Position numbers and translations under genes: made by a program. A stretch of DNA of 8,513 bases, taken from JAUXEH01 sp965602945. Lineage in GTDB: Bacteria > Acidobacteriota > Aminicenantia > Aminicenantales > Aminicenantaceae. Positions 1 to 6,003 of the stretch are shown here, piece by piece. The DNA is taken from the NCBI GenBank assembly GCA_965602945.1, contig CBFDBC010000170.1, forward strand, positions 1 through 8,513, in the 5' to 3' direction. The notes beneath the pieces were generated by a model. That model made no database searches and was not told where the DNA came from. It saw nothing but the letters and a program-made list of their open reading frames with translations. Position 1 is the stretch's first letter. Each line of letters begins with the position of its first letter.

Positions 1-2
1 TC

Positions 3-224
3 GGGACAGCGGTCACCGTTCTGCTGTGTTCCAGGCTCGGCATGCCGGTTTCCACTACCCATGTTGCCGTCGGTAATATTATCGGGGTTGGATTGGCAGG
101 TGGGATTTCCGCGCTAAACCTGGCCGTCATCAAAAAGATTTTTTACGCCTGGGTCATTTCCGTCCCTGCGGCCGGTGTGTTTTCTGTGGGATTATATTTC
201 CTGTTTCGTCTTTTATTCGGTTGA
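3..224 (+). CDS. pit: PiT-family inorganic phosphate transporter, C-terminal fragment
   Basis: The reading frame is open from the first complete codon at base 3, so the gene starts before the window and only the last 73 residues are seen. The fragment contains GMPVSTTHVAVGNIIGVG, the conserved PiT (PHO-4) signature that lies near the C-terminus of these proteins as the second copy of the internal duplication. It is followed by a basic patch (IKK) and one strongly hydrophobic closing membrane helix (about FYAWVISVPAAGVFSVGLYF), after which the chain ends in LLFG. Known role of the family: low-affinity inner-membrane symport of phosphate with a cation (H+ or Na+). The stop is 20 bases before the next gene on the same strand, so cotranscription with the M20 hydrolase is likely. 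Family assignment is firm; which cation is used cannot be told from this fragment. Confidence 0.9.
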   Translation, partial: GTAVTVLLCSRLGMPVSTTHVAVGNIIGVGLAGGISALNLAVIKKIFYAWVISVPAAGVFSVGLYFLFRLLFG

Positions 225-244
225 TGTAGCCCGGGGAGTCAAAA

Positions 245-1630
245 ATGAAACTTAGATACCTGATTATTGGCCCTCTTTTCCTGGGCCTGATTTCAACCGG
301 CCTGTGGATCAAGGCAGCGAATGCGCAATCCGGTCCGGAAGGCGAGCTCTTCCGGCAGATCGATTCCAACGCGGAGCGCCACTTCGCTTTCCTGCAGAGA
401 CTCAGCCGGGCCACGAAATACGGTGAGGAGGAAGTGCAGAAGCTGGTGGCCCAGCAGTTCCGCAAGCTTGGCTGTGAAGTCGAGACACTGCGCATTAAGC
501 CCGCCGCGCTGGAGCTCAAGCATGAATTCGCAGCCCAGCAGGAGGTCCCGGACGAGGAGCGCATTTCCGTCGTGGGAAAATTCCGCGGGACAGGAACCGC
601 CCGCAGCCTGCTGTTCTTCGCCCATCCGGACAATCCTCCTCAGGTTGGATTGGAAGAGTGGACGCATGATCCGTTCGCGGCGGAGATCGAGGACGGGAGG
701 CTTTACGGCTGGGGGGTCGCGGACGACCTGGTGGGAGTCGCCATCATGGCGGAGGCCCTGGCTGCGATCCGGTCCGCGGGGCTCACTCCCCGGGGTGACG
801 TGATCCTATGCAGCACCCCGGCAAAGAGGAACGCACAGGGAGTGATAGCGCTCCTGAGCCGGGGCTACCTTGCGGATGGCGCCGTCTACCTGCATCCGGC
901 GGAATCCGGTGCGGGGATGCGGGAGATCAAGGCCATCGCTTCTGGATTGCTGAGGTTTCGGATCGAGGTTACGGGGAAACAGCCCGACACGACGGAGCCG
1001 GGCAAAACCGCCTTCGCTCACACAGCGGTCAATGCCATGGACAAGGCCATGGTTGTGATCCAGGCCCTCAAAGACCTGGATGCCCGGCGCGGCGATCGTG
1101 TCCACCATCCCAGCCTCGATGAAGCGGTCGGGAGATCCACCAACCTGCTCCTCGGCACTGTCCAGGCCGGGACTCCCGGAGGATTGACCCAGGTCCCCGA
1201 GAAATGCACCCTCGGATACTCACTGACATTCCCCCCCAATGAACGGCTGCCGGATGTCCAGCGGGAAGTGACGGACTGCATACGAGAGGCCGCCCGCTCC
1301 GACGCCTGGCTCAAGGATCATCCCCCCACTGTCGACTGGCTCTTCGGAACCCAGGGGGTGGAAACACCTGTGGCACATCCCCTCTACCGGGTCGTGAGCG
1401 GGGCCATCCAGGAAATCACCCGGACCGAGCCGTACATCAATCCGCTCCACTCGGCCAGCGACATCCGGAATCCCATCCTGCACAGCGGGATCCCCACCGT
1501 CGGTTTGGGGCCGCTGGCCGGGAATCTGGCACAAAATGGGCTGCATGATGAATGGGTCGATGTCGAAGATTTTGTCCGGGCCGTCAAGATAACCGCCAAG
1601 ATCATCCTGGATTGGGGCCGGCTGGATTGA
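245..1630 (+). CDS. Exported M20-fold metallohydrolase-like protein lacking the catalytic Glu-Glu pair
   Basis: 461 residues. A GGGGAG ribosome-binding site at 233-238 lies 6 bases before the ATG. Residues 1-27 form a signal peptide with probable cleavage after ANA, so the protein is exported. The M20 (ArgE/DapE/carboxypeptidase G2) layout is visible: AHPDN (H127, D129), then DGRLYGWGVADD (D160 at the bridging-metal position), HPAES (E220) and a C-terminal LHDEW (H434). A lid/dimerisation domain starts near residue 231 (SGLLRFRIEVTGK) and returns to the catalytic domain around residue 365. Where active members have the adjacent Glu-Glu (general base plus metal ligand), this protein reads STPAKRNAQG (191-199), and the usual DDKG is DDLV. 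Four metal-ligand positions are therefore kept, but the general base is not. It may be a pseudoenzyme, a binding protein, or a subfamily with other chemistry. The substrate is unknown. It probably forms an operon with the phosphate transporter upstream. Confidence 0.85.
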   Translation: MKLRYLIIGPLFLGLISTGLWIKAANAQSGPEGELFRQIDSNAERHFAFLQRLSRATKYGEEEVQKLVAQQFRKLGCEVETLRIKPAALELKHEFAAQQEVPDEERISVVGKFRGTGTARSLLFFAHPDNPPQVGLEEWTHDPFAAEIEDGRLYGWGVADDLVGVAIMAEALAAIRSAGLTPRGDVILCSTPAKRNAQGVIALLSRGYLADGAVYLHPAESGAGMREIKAIASGLLRFRIEVTGKQPDTTEPGKTAFAHTAVNAMDKAMVVIQALKDLDARRGDRVHHPSLDEAVGRSTNLLLGTVQAGTPGGLTQVPEKCTLGYSLTFPPNERLPDVQREVTDCIREAARSDAWLKDHPPTVDWLFGTQGVETPVAHPLYRVVSGAIQEITRTEPYINPLHSASDIRNPILHSGIPTVGLGPLAGNLAQNGLHDEWVDVEDFVRAVKITAKIILDWGRLD

Positions 1631-4018
1631 TTATTGCTGCACGGTGATCAGGGTCGTGACCCGGGCTCCGGAGCTGTTGTGCATGGTGATGGACGTCTCT
1701 ACACGGAAATTGCCGGCAGGCATACTTTCGGGGATCTCATATTCCTCTGACCAGAGAGAAAACTTCCCGGGCCTGAAGTCCGACCGGGCATCCTTGAATT
1801 TCAGGATTAGCCTTCCGAAGCTGTCATACACGTAGATGTCGATGGTCACGGTTCCGAAATATCTGCTGTATTCTGCATTGCTTATGACCTCGCCGCCATA
1901 GTTGAACAGCAATGCATCGCCTCGGGAAAAAACCCCGGTCTTTTTCCTCTTGCCAAGGGAATCCGTCGTGTAGGCCTGTAAACTACGAAGTTTGATCGTC
2001 CCCTCAGCCTGAACTTCGAAGGGCCGGTTGCCGCTGCCGGCGGAGACGATGAGGGTAAATCCCTGCGGCCCCTGGGGGACCTTGCCGCCTTTGATCCCCA
2101 CCTTCCATGTGCCGGGACCGGGAGCCGCGACGCGGATGTGTTCCACATTGTCACGTCTATTCCGTTTCCGGACGGCGGGCGCCTGGGGATCCTTCGGGTT
2201 GAGCACGAGGGGTTTGATCTTTTTGGCGCCGCCGTATCTGAGCCACAGGTCAAGGTTGTTGATCAGTCTGTCACCGCGAGGATCGTTCCAGACCAGGGTC
2301 GCGCGCATCTCTTCCGCGCCGGGGGGAACCACAAATTCGTATGCCAGCTGCTCCTTGTGATCGACCGAGTCCGTAATCAGCTCTGCCAGGAGATCGTCCT
2401 GGCTCTCGGCCTGCCCTGATGCTGCCGCAGCCTTCAAAACCCGCGCGGCAAATTCCGCATCCGCCAAACCATGGCCGAACACATAATCGGGGCCGGGGTT
2501 TCCCAGGTCTTCTCCGGTGTGAACAAGCAGAGCCTTGAGCAGTCGGGCGCCCATCCGGTTTCCGGTTAGCCGTTGGTAGTAGTCCATCAGGAGCGCGGAG
2601 ATCCCGGTAACGGATGGCGCAGACATGGAGGTCCCGGTCCAGCTGCTGTATTTGTCATCGGGCATGGTCGATCTGATCTTATATCCGGGGGCCACCAGGT
2701 CCGGCTTAACACGGCCGTCTCCAGTGGGACCGGTGCTGGAAAAGTCCGTGATCACCTTGTCCTTCATCACGGCGCCCACGACGATCGCATTTTTGGCCAC
2801 CGACAGGATAGGGAGGCAGCCGAAATCGGGATTGGGCGGATGCAGGTCCTGGTGGAACTCGGAGACGTCCCCCTCGTGCCTGTGGGGCCCGAGATAGCTT
2901 CCATCACGCAGGTTCCCGGCGCTCTTGATGAACGGAAGATCATATGTGCGCACGAAGTGGTCGACGGCTCCCGTCTCTGCGTGGTAATAGCCGAAAAGCT
3001 CGTCTCCATACCAATGCCACCCTGTTCCGGTAGGACCGACCCAGCCCACGGAATGGCCCCAGGAATTGTTCGCGATCGATATGCCATAACTATGATGGGC
3101 CTCGAGCATTTCTGAAAGGATATTGCCGGAAAAGTCGTAGCTGAAAATGAGGGCGCGGGGTGCCATCCCGGCACCTTTGGCATCGAGGATCCCTTTGCCC
3201 GCGATGGTCCCGGAGACATGGGTGGCATGATCGGACACAGGCTGTTCGGTTTCAACGATCGTGACGCGGCCGTCGAGATCCACATGCGGCCCGACCGGGC
3301 CCCCATCCCAGATGCCGACCCGGATGCCCTTGCCCGACACGGACTTGTATGCTTTGTTCAGACGGACAGCATCCACACGGGTGAGCGCGGCGGAGTCTTG
3401 ATTGTCGGATCTGCGAGGCGGCAGGGCCACATCCACCCATTCGACGTCATCGGATTCGAGCAGCGTACGGAAAGAGCGCCAATCCACAGCCGCCGCCGCT
3501 GAGGACGGGAAGGAATACTGCGTCTGCTCGAAGATCGCTGACGCACGGTGCAGCGTGACAGCCGCCCGCTCATAAGCGACATCGGCAAAAAATCTGACAT
3601 AGACATCAACGGATTCCCCATTCTGGAAAGCCTGGCGATAGGTTTCGACCTCCCAAAAAAGGCGCGATTGTTTCATTTCCGGCGCATACTCCAGGGTTGC
3701 CCGGATCCCCTCCAGCTCGGCCGGCCGTTCGATCCGGGAATCTATCCGGGCGAGATAGGCATTACCACCCAGGTAGCGGAGCAGAACCATGCCTTTTTCT
3801 TCGAGTGCGAGGCGCTGGCCTGAGTGCGGGATCTCATGGAACTGGATCACATGGTGTCTTTTGCCCTGGCCCAGGGAACTGTGTTCTCCCTCCCTGGGAG
3901 TCAGGTCCGCGGCCCCGATCCGAATCCGGTACGGATCTTCCGCTCCCTGTGAGAAAAGGACCGGGTTCCCGAGGCAGAGGACTGCGGTGAGCAGCCCAAG
4001 GATTCTGCGCAAATGCAT
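1631..4018 (-). CDS. Secreted subtilisin-like serine protease (S8, KP-43-like)
   Basis: 795 residues. The signal peptide is about residues 1-25 (RRILGLLTAVLCLGNPVLF, cleavage near SQG/AED). Residues 26-215 form an N-terminal prodomain-like region. The catalytic domain spans roughly 215-530, with a complete triad: D238 in VGIWDGG, H264 in DHATHVSG, S464 in GTSMSAP. The oxyanion Asn is N369 in KSAGN. The insertion between NNSWG (317-321) and KSAGN, together with the downstream VWNDP...INNLDLWL block (576-593), matches the KP-43-type S8 group, whose catalytic domain is followed by a jelly-roll domain (about 550-660). A further beta-rich domain of about 130 residues (665-795) follows. All active-site residues are present, so it should be an active extracellular endopeptidase after prodomain removal; substrates are unknown. 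The ATG has no Shine-Dalgarno sequence, and a TATAAT lies 8 bases upstream, suggesting a leaderless mRNA. The stop abuts the stop of the convergent M20 gene. Confidence 0.95.
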   Translation of the reverse strand: MHLRRILGLLTAVLCLGNPVLFSQGAEDPYRIRIGAADLTPREGEHSSLGQGKRHHVIQFHEIPHSGQRLALEEKGMVLLRYLGGNAYLARIDSRIERPAELEGIRATLEYAPEMKQSRLFWEVETYRQAFQNGESVDVYVRFFADVAYERAAVTLHRASAIFEQTQYSFPSSAAAAVDWRSFRTLLESDDVEWVDVALPPRRSDNQDSAALTRVDAVRLNKAYKSVSGKGIRVGIWDGGPVGPHVDLDGRVTIVETEQPVSDHATHVSGTIAGKGILDAKGAGMAPRALIFSYDFSGNILSEMLEAHHSYGISIANNSWGHSVGWVGPTGTGWHWYGDELFGYYHAETGAVDHFVRTYDLPFIKSAGNLRDGSYLGPHRHEGDVSEFHQDLHPPNPDFGCLPILSVAKNAIVVGAVMKDKVITDFSSTGPTGDGRVKPDLVAPGYKIRSTMPDDKYSSWTGTSMSAPSVTGISALLMDYYQRLTGNRMGARLLKALLVHTGEDLGNPGPDYVFGHGLADAEFAARVLKAAAASGQAESQDDLLAELITDSVDHKEQLAYEFVVPPGAEEMRATLVWNDPRGDRLINNLDLWLRYGGAKKIKPLVLNPKDPQAPAVRKRNRRDNVEHIRVAAPGPGTWKVGIKGGKVPQGPQGFTLIVSAGSGNRPFEVQAEGTIKLRSLQAYTTDSLGKRKKTGVFSRGDALLFNYGGEVISNAEYSRYFGTVTIDIYVYDSFGRLILKFKDARSDFRPGKFSLWSEEYEIPESMPAGNFRVETSITMHNSSGARVTTLITVQQ

Positions 4019-4026
4019 GACTATCT

Positions 4027-4032
4027 ATTATA
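4027..4032 (-). promoter_or_regulatory. -10 box for the S8 protease, placing the start site at the ATG
   Basis: On the minus strand TATAAT (4032 down to 4027) is followed by only 8 bases before the ATG at 4018. A start point 6-8 bases after the -10 box would leave a leader of 0-3 bases. No good -35 hexamer is seen at 16-18 bp spacing. The consensus -10 match and the absence of any ribosome-binding site agree with leaderless expression, but this is not proven. Confidence 0.5.
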
Positions 4033-4149
4033 CACGAAGTCTATGGCCACAGGTTGAACAGGCGGTTGGGCCCTTCCATGATCGTGCCGATTCAGCCGAG
4101 AGCTTATACAAGACTGTCACACCGGTCAACACATCTGTTGTATTTGGAA

Positions 4150-4178
4150 TGAACATATTGAGTCCGAAATCGTATATA
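4150..4178 (+). promoter_or_regulatory. Weak candidate promoter for the PQQ-like protein gene
   Basis: TGAACA (4150-4155, four of six matches to TTGACA) and TATATA (4173-4178) are 17 bp apart, with a predicted start near 4185 and a leader of about 23 bases. Within the 189-bp divergent region there is also a perfect 5-bp inverted repeat, CAACA-CATC-TGTTG (4127-4140), and an imperfect one, ATTTGGA/TCCGAAAT (4142-4170), which overlaps this -35. Either could be a regulator site. All are short enough to occur by chance. Confidence 0.3.
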
Positions 4179-4207
4179 CATGAGAGATCCATGAGCCTGG
4201 AGGTACG

Positions 4208-5461
4208 ATGCCGCGTTTTTTTGTTCTGCTTTTTTGTCTTTTGATTCTCGCCCAGCCGGGTTTTTCACAGACCACTGCCCAGTTTCGCGGGCCCGACAGG
4301 AACGGAGTGTTCCCGGAAACGGGTCTGTTGAAGTCCTGGCCTGATTCGGGTCCGGAGCTCATGTGGGCCAGGGAAGATCTTGACCGGGGCTTCTCCTCTG
4401 TCGCGGTCACGGACGAAGCCATATATCTGGCGGGACTCGAGGGAACCAGCGAATTCCTCACTATTCTGGACTTCGAGGGCAACACTGTCTGGCGGATACA
4501 ATATGGTAGAGGATCGCGGCAGACCTACCGCGACACACGCAGCACTCCCACCGTGGAAGGGGACAGGGTCTATCTTGTCAGCGGCCAGGGGGAAGTCGTC
4601 TGTATCAACAGCCGGCAGAAGAAGATCCAGTGGTCGGTGAATGCCTTCGAAAAGTTCCAGGGCGAATTCTGGCAGTGGGAGATCGCGGAATCCCCCCTGC
4701 TGGTGGACAATAAGGTTATCTATACTCCGGGCGGGAAATTGACCTCCATGGTGGCCCTCGACAAGCTTACCGGAGAAACCCTCTGGCAGACCGAGAGCCT
4801 GGAGACTCCCTCGGCGTTCGTGTCTCCGATCCTTGTCGAATTCGGCGGGAAGAAGATCATCGTCGGGGTGCTGACGGAACACATCGTCGGTGTCGGTGCG
4901 GAAAACGGGAAGTTCCTGTGGACGGTGAAGTACCATGACATCGAAACCCCGACCTTTCACCCCTGGGCCCCCAAGAACAACTGCGTCACCCCGTTGTATC
5001 ACGACGGCCACTTGTTCGTAACCAGCGGGTATGACCATGTGGGTGTGATGTTCCGACTCCTGGGGGATGGGACGGAGATCGAACAGGTCTGGATCAACAA
5101 AGAGCTGGACAATCACCACGGCCAGGTCGTCCTCATCGGTTCCTTCATCTATGGGTCGAACTGGATCGATAACCCCATCGGGAACTGGTGCTGTGTGGAC
5201 TGGGAAACCGGGAAGACCATGTATGAGAAGACTTGGGAGACCAAGGGATCGGTCAGCGCGGCCGATGGGATGCTGTACTGCTACGAAGAGAAACGCGGGA
5301 ACCTGGCCCTGGTCCTCCCCACGCCCGATGATTTCACGATCGTGAGTTCGTTCCGGATCACCCTGGGTTCAGGCCCTCACTGGACGCAGCCGGTCATCCA
5401 CAAGGGTGTGCTCTACATCCGCCACGGCCCTGCCTTGATGGCATACAACATCAAGGCATGA
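4208..5461 (+). CDS. Exported PQQ-like beta-propeller repeat protein
   Basis: 417 residues. A clear GGAGG (4199-4203) sits 4 bases before the ATG. Residues 1-20 are a signal peptide (FFVLLFCLLILA, cleavage near GFS/Q) with no lipobox cysteine at the right place, so a soluble exported protein is expected. The mature N-terminus carries the block QFRGPDRNGVFPETGLLKSWP (25-45) followed by GPELMW, common to PQQ-like/BamB-like propellers of environmental bacteria. Repeated blade-like units follow, such as ILDFEGNTVWRI (86-97), CINSRQKKIQWSV (132-144), ALDKLTGETLW (183-193), GVGAENGKFLW (228-238) and CVDWETGKTMYEK (329-341). The family contains scaffold proteins and quinoprotein dehydrogenases. I see no clear PQQ-binding or Ca-site motif, so a dehydrogenase role is not supported. 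Function is unknown; it may bind proteins or polysaccharide at the envelope. It diverges from the S8 protease and precedes csp, which has its own promoter. Confidence 0.85.
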   Translation: MPRFFVLLFCLLILAQPGFSQTTAQFRGPDRNGVFPETGLLKSWPDSGPELMWAREDLDRGFSSVAVTDEAIYLAGLEGTSEFLTILDFEGNTVWRIQYGRGSRQTYRDTRSTPTVEGDRVYLVSGQGEVVCINSRQKKIQWSVNAFEKFQGEFWQWEIAESPLLVDNKVIYTPGGKLTSMVALDKLTGETLWQTESLETPSAFVSPILVEFGGKKIIVGVLTEHIVGVGAENGKFLWTVKYHDIETPTFHPWAPKNNCVTPLYHDGHLFVTSGYDHVGVMFRLLGDGTEIEQVWINKELDNHHGQVVLIGSFIYGSNWIDNPIGNWCCVDWETGKTMYEKTWETKGSVSAADGMLYCYEEKRGNLALVLPTPDDFTIVSSFRITLGSGPHWTQPVIHKGVLYIRHGPALMAYNIKA

Positions 5462-5464
5462 GAC

Positions 5465-5487
5465 GGAAAAATTCCAATATTTTTTTT
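5465..5487 (+). terminator. Weak possible terminator after the PQQ-like gene
   Basis: GGAA-AAA-TTCC (5465-5475) followed by AATA and eight T residues (5480-5487), 3 bases after the stop codon. The stem is only 4 bp, so termination would be inefficient. The same AT-rich tract could instead serve as an UP element for the csp promoter just downstream. Confidence 0.3.
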
Positions 5488-5517
5488 ATATCAGGCCTAG
5501 TTTTCATGCAATTAGTA

Positions 5518-5526
5518 TGCTATAAT
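5518..5526 (+). promoter_or_regulatory. Extended -10 promoter of the cold-shock gene
   Basis: TGCTATAAT is a perfect extended -10 element (TGn plus TATAAT at 5521-5526). No good -35 hexamer lies at 16-18 bp, which is typical of extended -10 promoters. An AT-rich tract (5476-5490) lies upstream. The predicted start is near 5533, giving a leader of about 118 bases before the csp ATG. Strong, constitutive-looking initiation fits an abundant cold-shock protein. Confidence 0.7.
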
Positions 5527-5545
5527 GCCCATAATCAATTTAGGT

Positions 5546-5566
5546 CCGGCCTTAGGTTTGGGCCGG
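5546..5566 (+). promoter_or_regulatory. Hairpin in the csp 5' leader
   Basis: CCGGCC (5546-5551) pairs perfectly with GGCCGG (5561-5566) across a 9-base loop. A second small stem, TTTC-GAAC-GAAA (5567-5578), follows directly. Cold-shock mRNAs often have long structured leaders that control stability and translation by temperature. The leader is mostly unpaired-looking near the ribosome-binding site AGGAG (5637-5641). A role in temperature sensing is inference only. Confidence 0.4.
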
Positions 5567-5650
5567 TTTCGAACGAAAGGAAAATCCATTTAACAAAGTG
5601 GCAACCTCCAGTTTGGAACTTTGAGAACATTTTTATAGGAGTATGTCACA

Positions 5651-5851
5651 ATGGCTACTGGAACTGTTAAGTGGTTCAACAGCAGCAAGGGCTTCGGCTT
5701 CATCGAGCAGGAAGACGGTCCGGACGTGTTCGTTCATCATTCCGCGATCAACGCCGCCGGCTTCAAGTCTCTCAATGAGGGCGACAAGGTCACATTTGAC
5801 ATCGAGCAGGGTCCCAAAGGACCCGCGGCTGCGAATGTCAATGTAGTCTAA
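5651..5851 (+). CDS. csp: Cold-shock protein (CspA family)
   Basis: 66 residues, the normal length for a single cold-shock domain. It begins MATGTVKWFNSSKGFGFIEQ and contains both nucleic-acid-binding motifs, KGFGFI (RNP1, about 13-18) and VFVHHS (RNP2, about 26-31), with the surface aromatics W8, F9, F15, F17, F27 and H29 region intact. It ends with GPKGPAAANVNVV, the standard last strand. The family binds single-stranded RNA/DNA in the cytoplasm and acts as an RNA chaperone and antiterminator. AGGAG (5637-5641) lies 9 bases before the ATG. The gene is a single transcription unit with its own extended -10 promoter and a strong terminator 22 bases after the stop. Whether it is cold-induced cannot be told: no E. 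coli-type cold box is visible in the leader. Confidence 0.97.
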   Translation: MATGTVKWFNSSKGFGFIEQEDGPDVFVHHSAINAAGFKSLNEGDKVTFDIEQGPKGPAAANVNVV

Positions 5852-5873
5852 CCGCTGCTAACAAGACTTTAAG

Positions 5874-5914
5874 GGGCTCTCCTCTGATATTCAGAGGACG
5901 AGCCCTTTTTTTTT
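5874..5914 (+). terminator. Strong intrinsic terminator of csp
   Basis: GGGCTC plus TCCTCTGA (5874-5887) pairs with TCAGAGGA (5891-5898) and GAGCCC (5900-5905). There is a TAT loop and one bulged C at 5899, giving a 14-bp stem. It is followed by nine T residues (5906-5914). It lies 22 bases after the csp stop and isolates csp from the SBBP gene. There is no matching T tract on the other strand, so it acts in one direction. Confidence 0.95.
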
Positions 5915-5936
5915 GCGCATATTCCGGCACCTGTTT

Positions 5937-5978
5937 TCTGTGCATTGACATTCTGCACAGAGGTAGATAGTCTATAAT
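5937..5978 (+). promoter_or_regulatory. Promoter of the SBBP gene with an operator-like inverted repeat over the -35
   Basis: A consensus TTGACA (5945-5950) and a consensus TATAAT (5973-5978) are separated by 22 bp, well above the usual 16-18. A perfect inverted repeat TCTGTGCA-N9-TGCACAGA (5937-5961) has the -35 box inside its 9-base centre. The predicted start is near 5985, leaving a leader of about 30 bases before the GTG at 6016. The arrangement looks like an operator for a dimeric regulator. Whether that factor represses or activates (for example by compensating for the long spacer) is not known. Confidence 0.6.
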
Positions 5979-6003
5979 TCACAGGGAAAAAACTCCGTCT
6001 CAC

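Noticed and set aside
4265..5119. 284-codon open frame on the minus strand
   Set aside because: It is antisense to the PQQ-like gene, whose plus-strand product has a signal peptide and clear blade motifs. The reverse frame shows none.
4208..5461. PQQ-dependent dehydrogenase or BamB assignment
   Set aside because: There are no identifiable quinone or calcium ligands, and no lipoprotein cysteine as in BamB. Only the propeller fold is supported.
5458..5670. 70-codon open frame between the PQQ-like gene and csp
   Set aside because: It runs through the csp promoter and leader and into csp in another frame, has no ribosome-binding site of its own, and its sequence resembles no family.
5938..5960. 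CTGT...ACAG in the SBBP promoter considered as a LexA box
   Set aside because: The half-sites are 15 bases apart, not the 8 between CTGT and ACAG in the proteobacterial box. The dyad is longer (TCTGTGCA), so another regulator is more likely.
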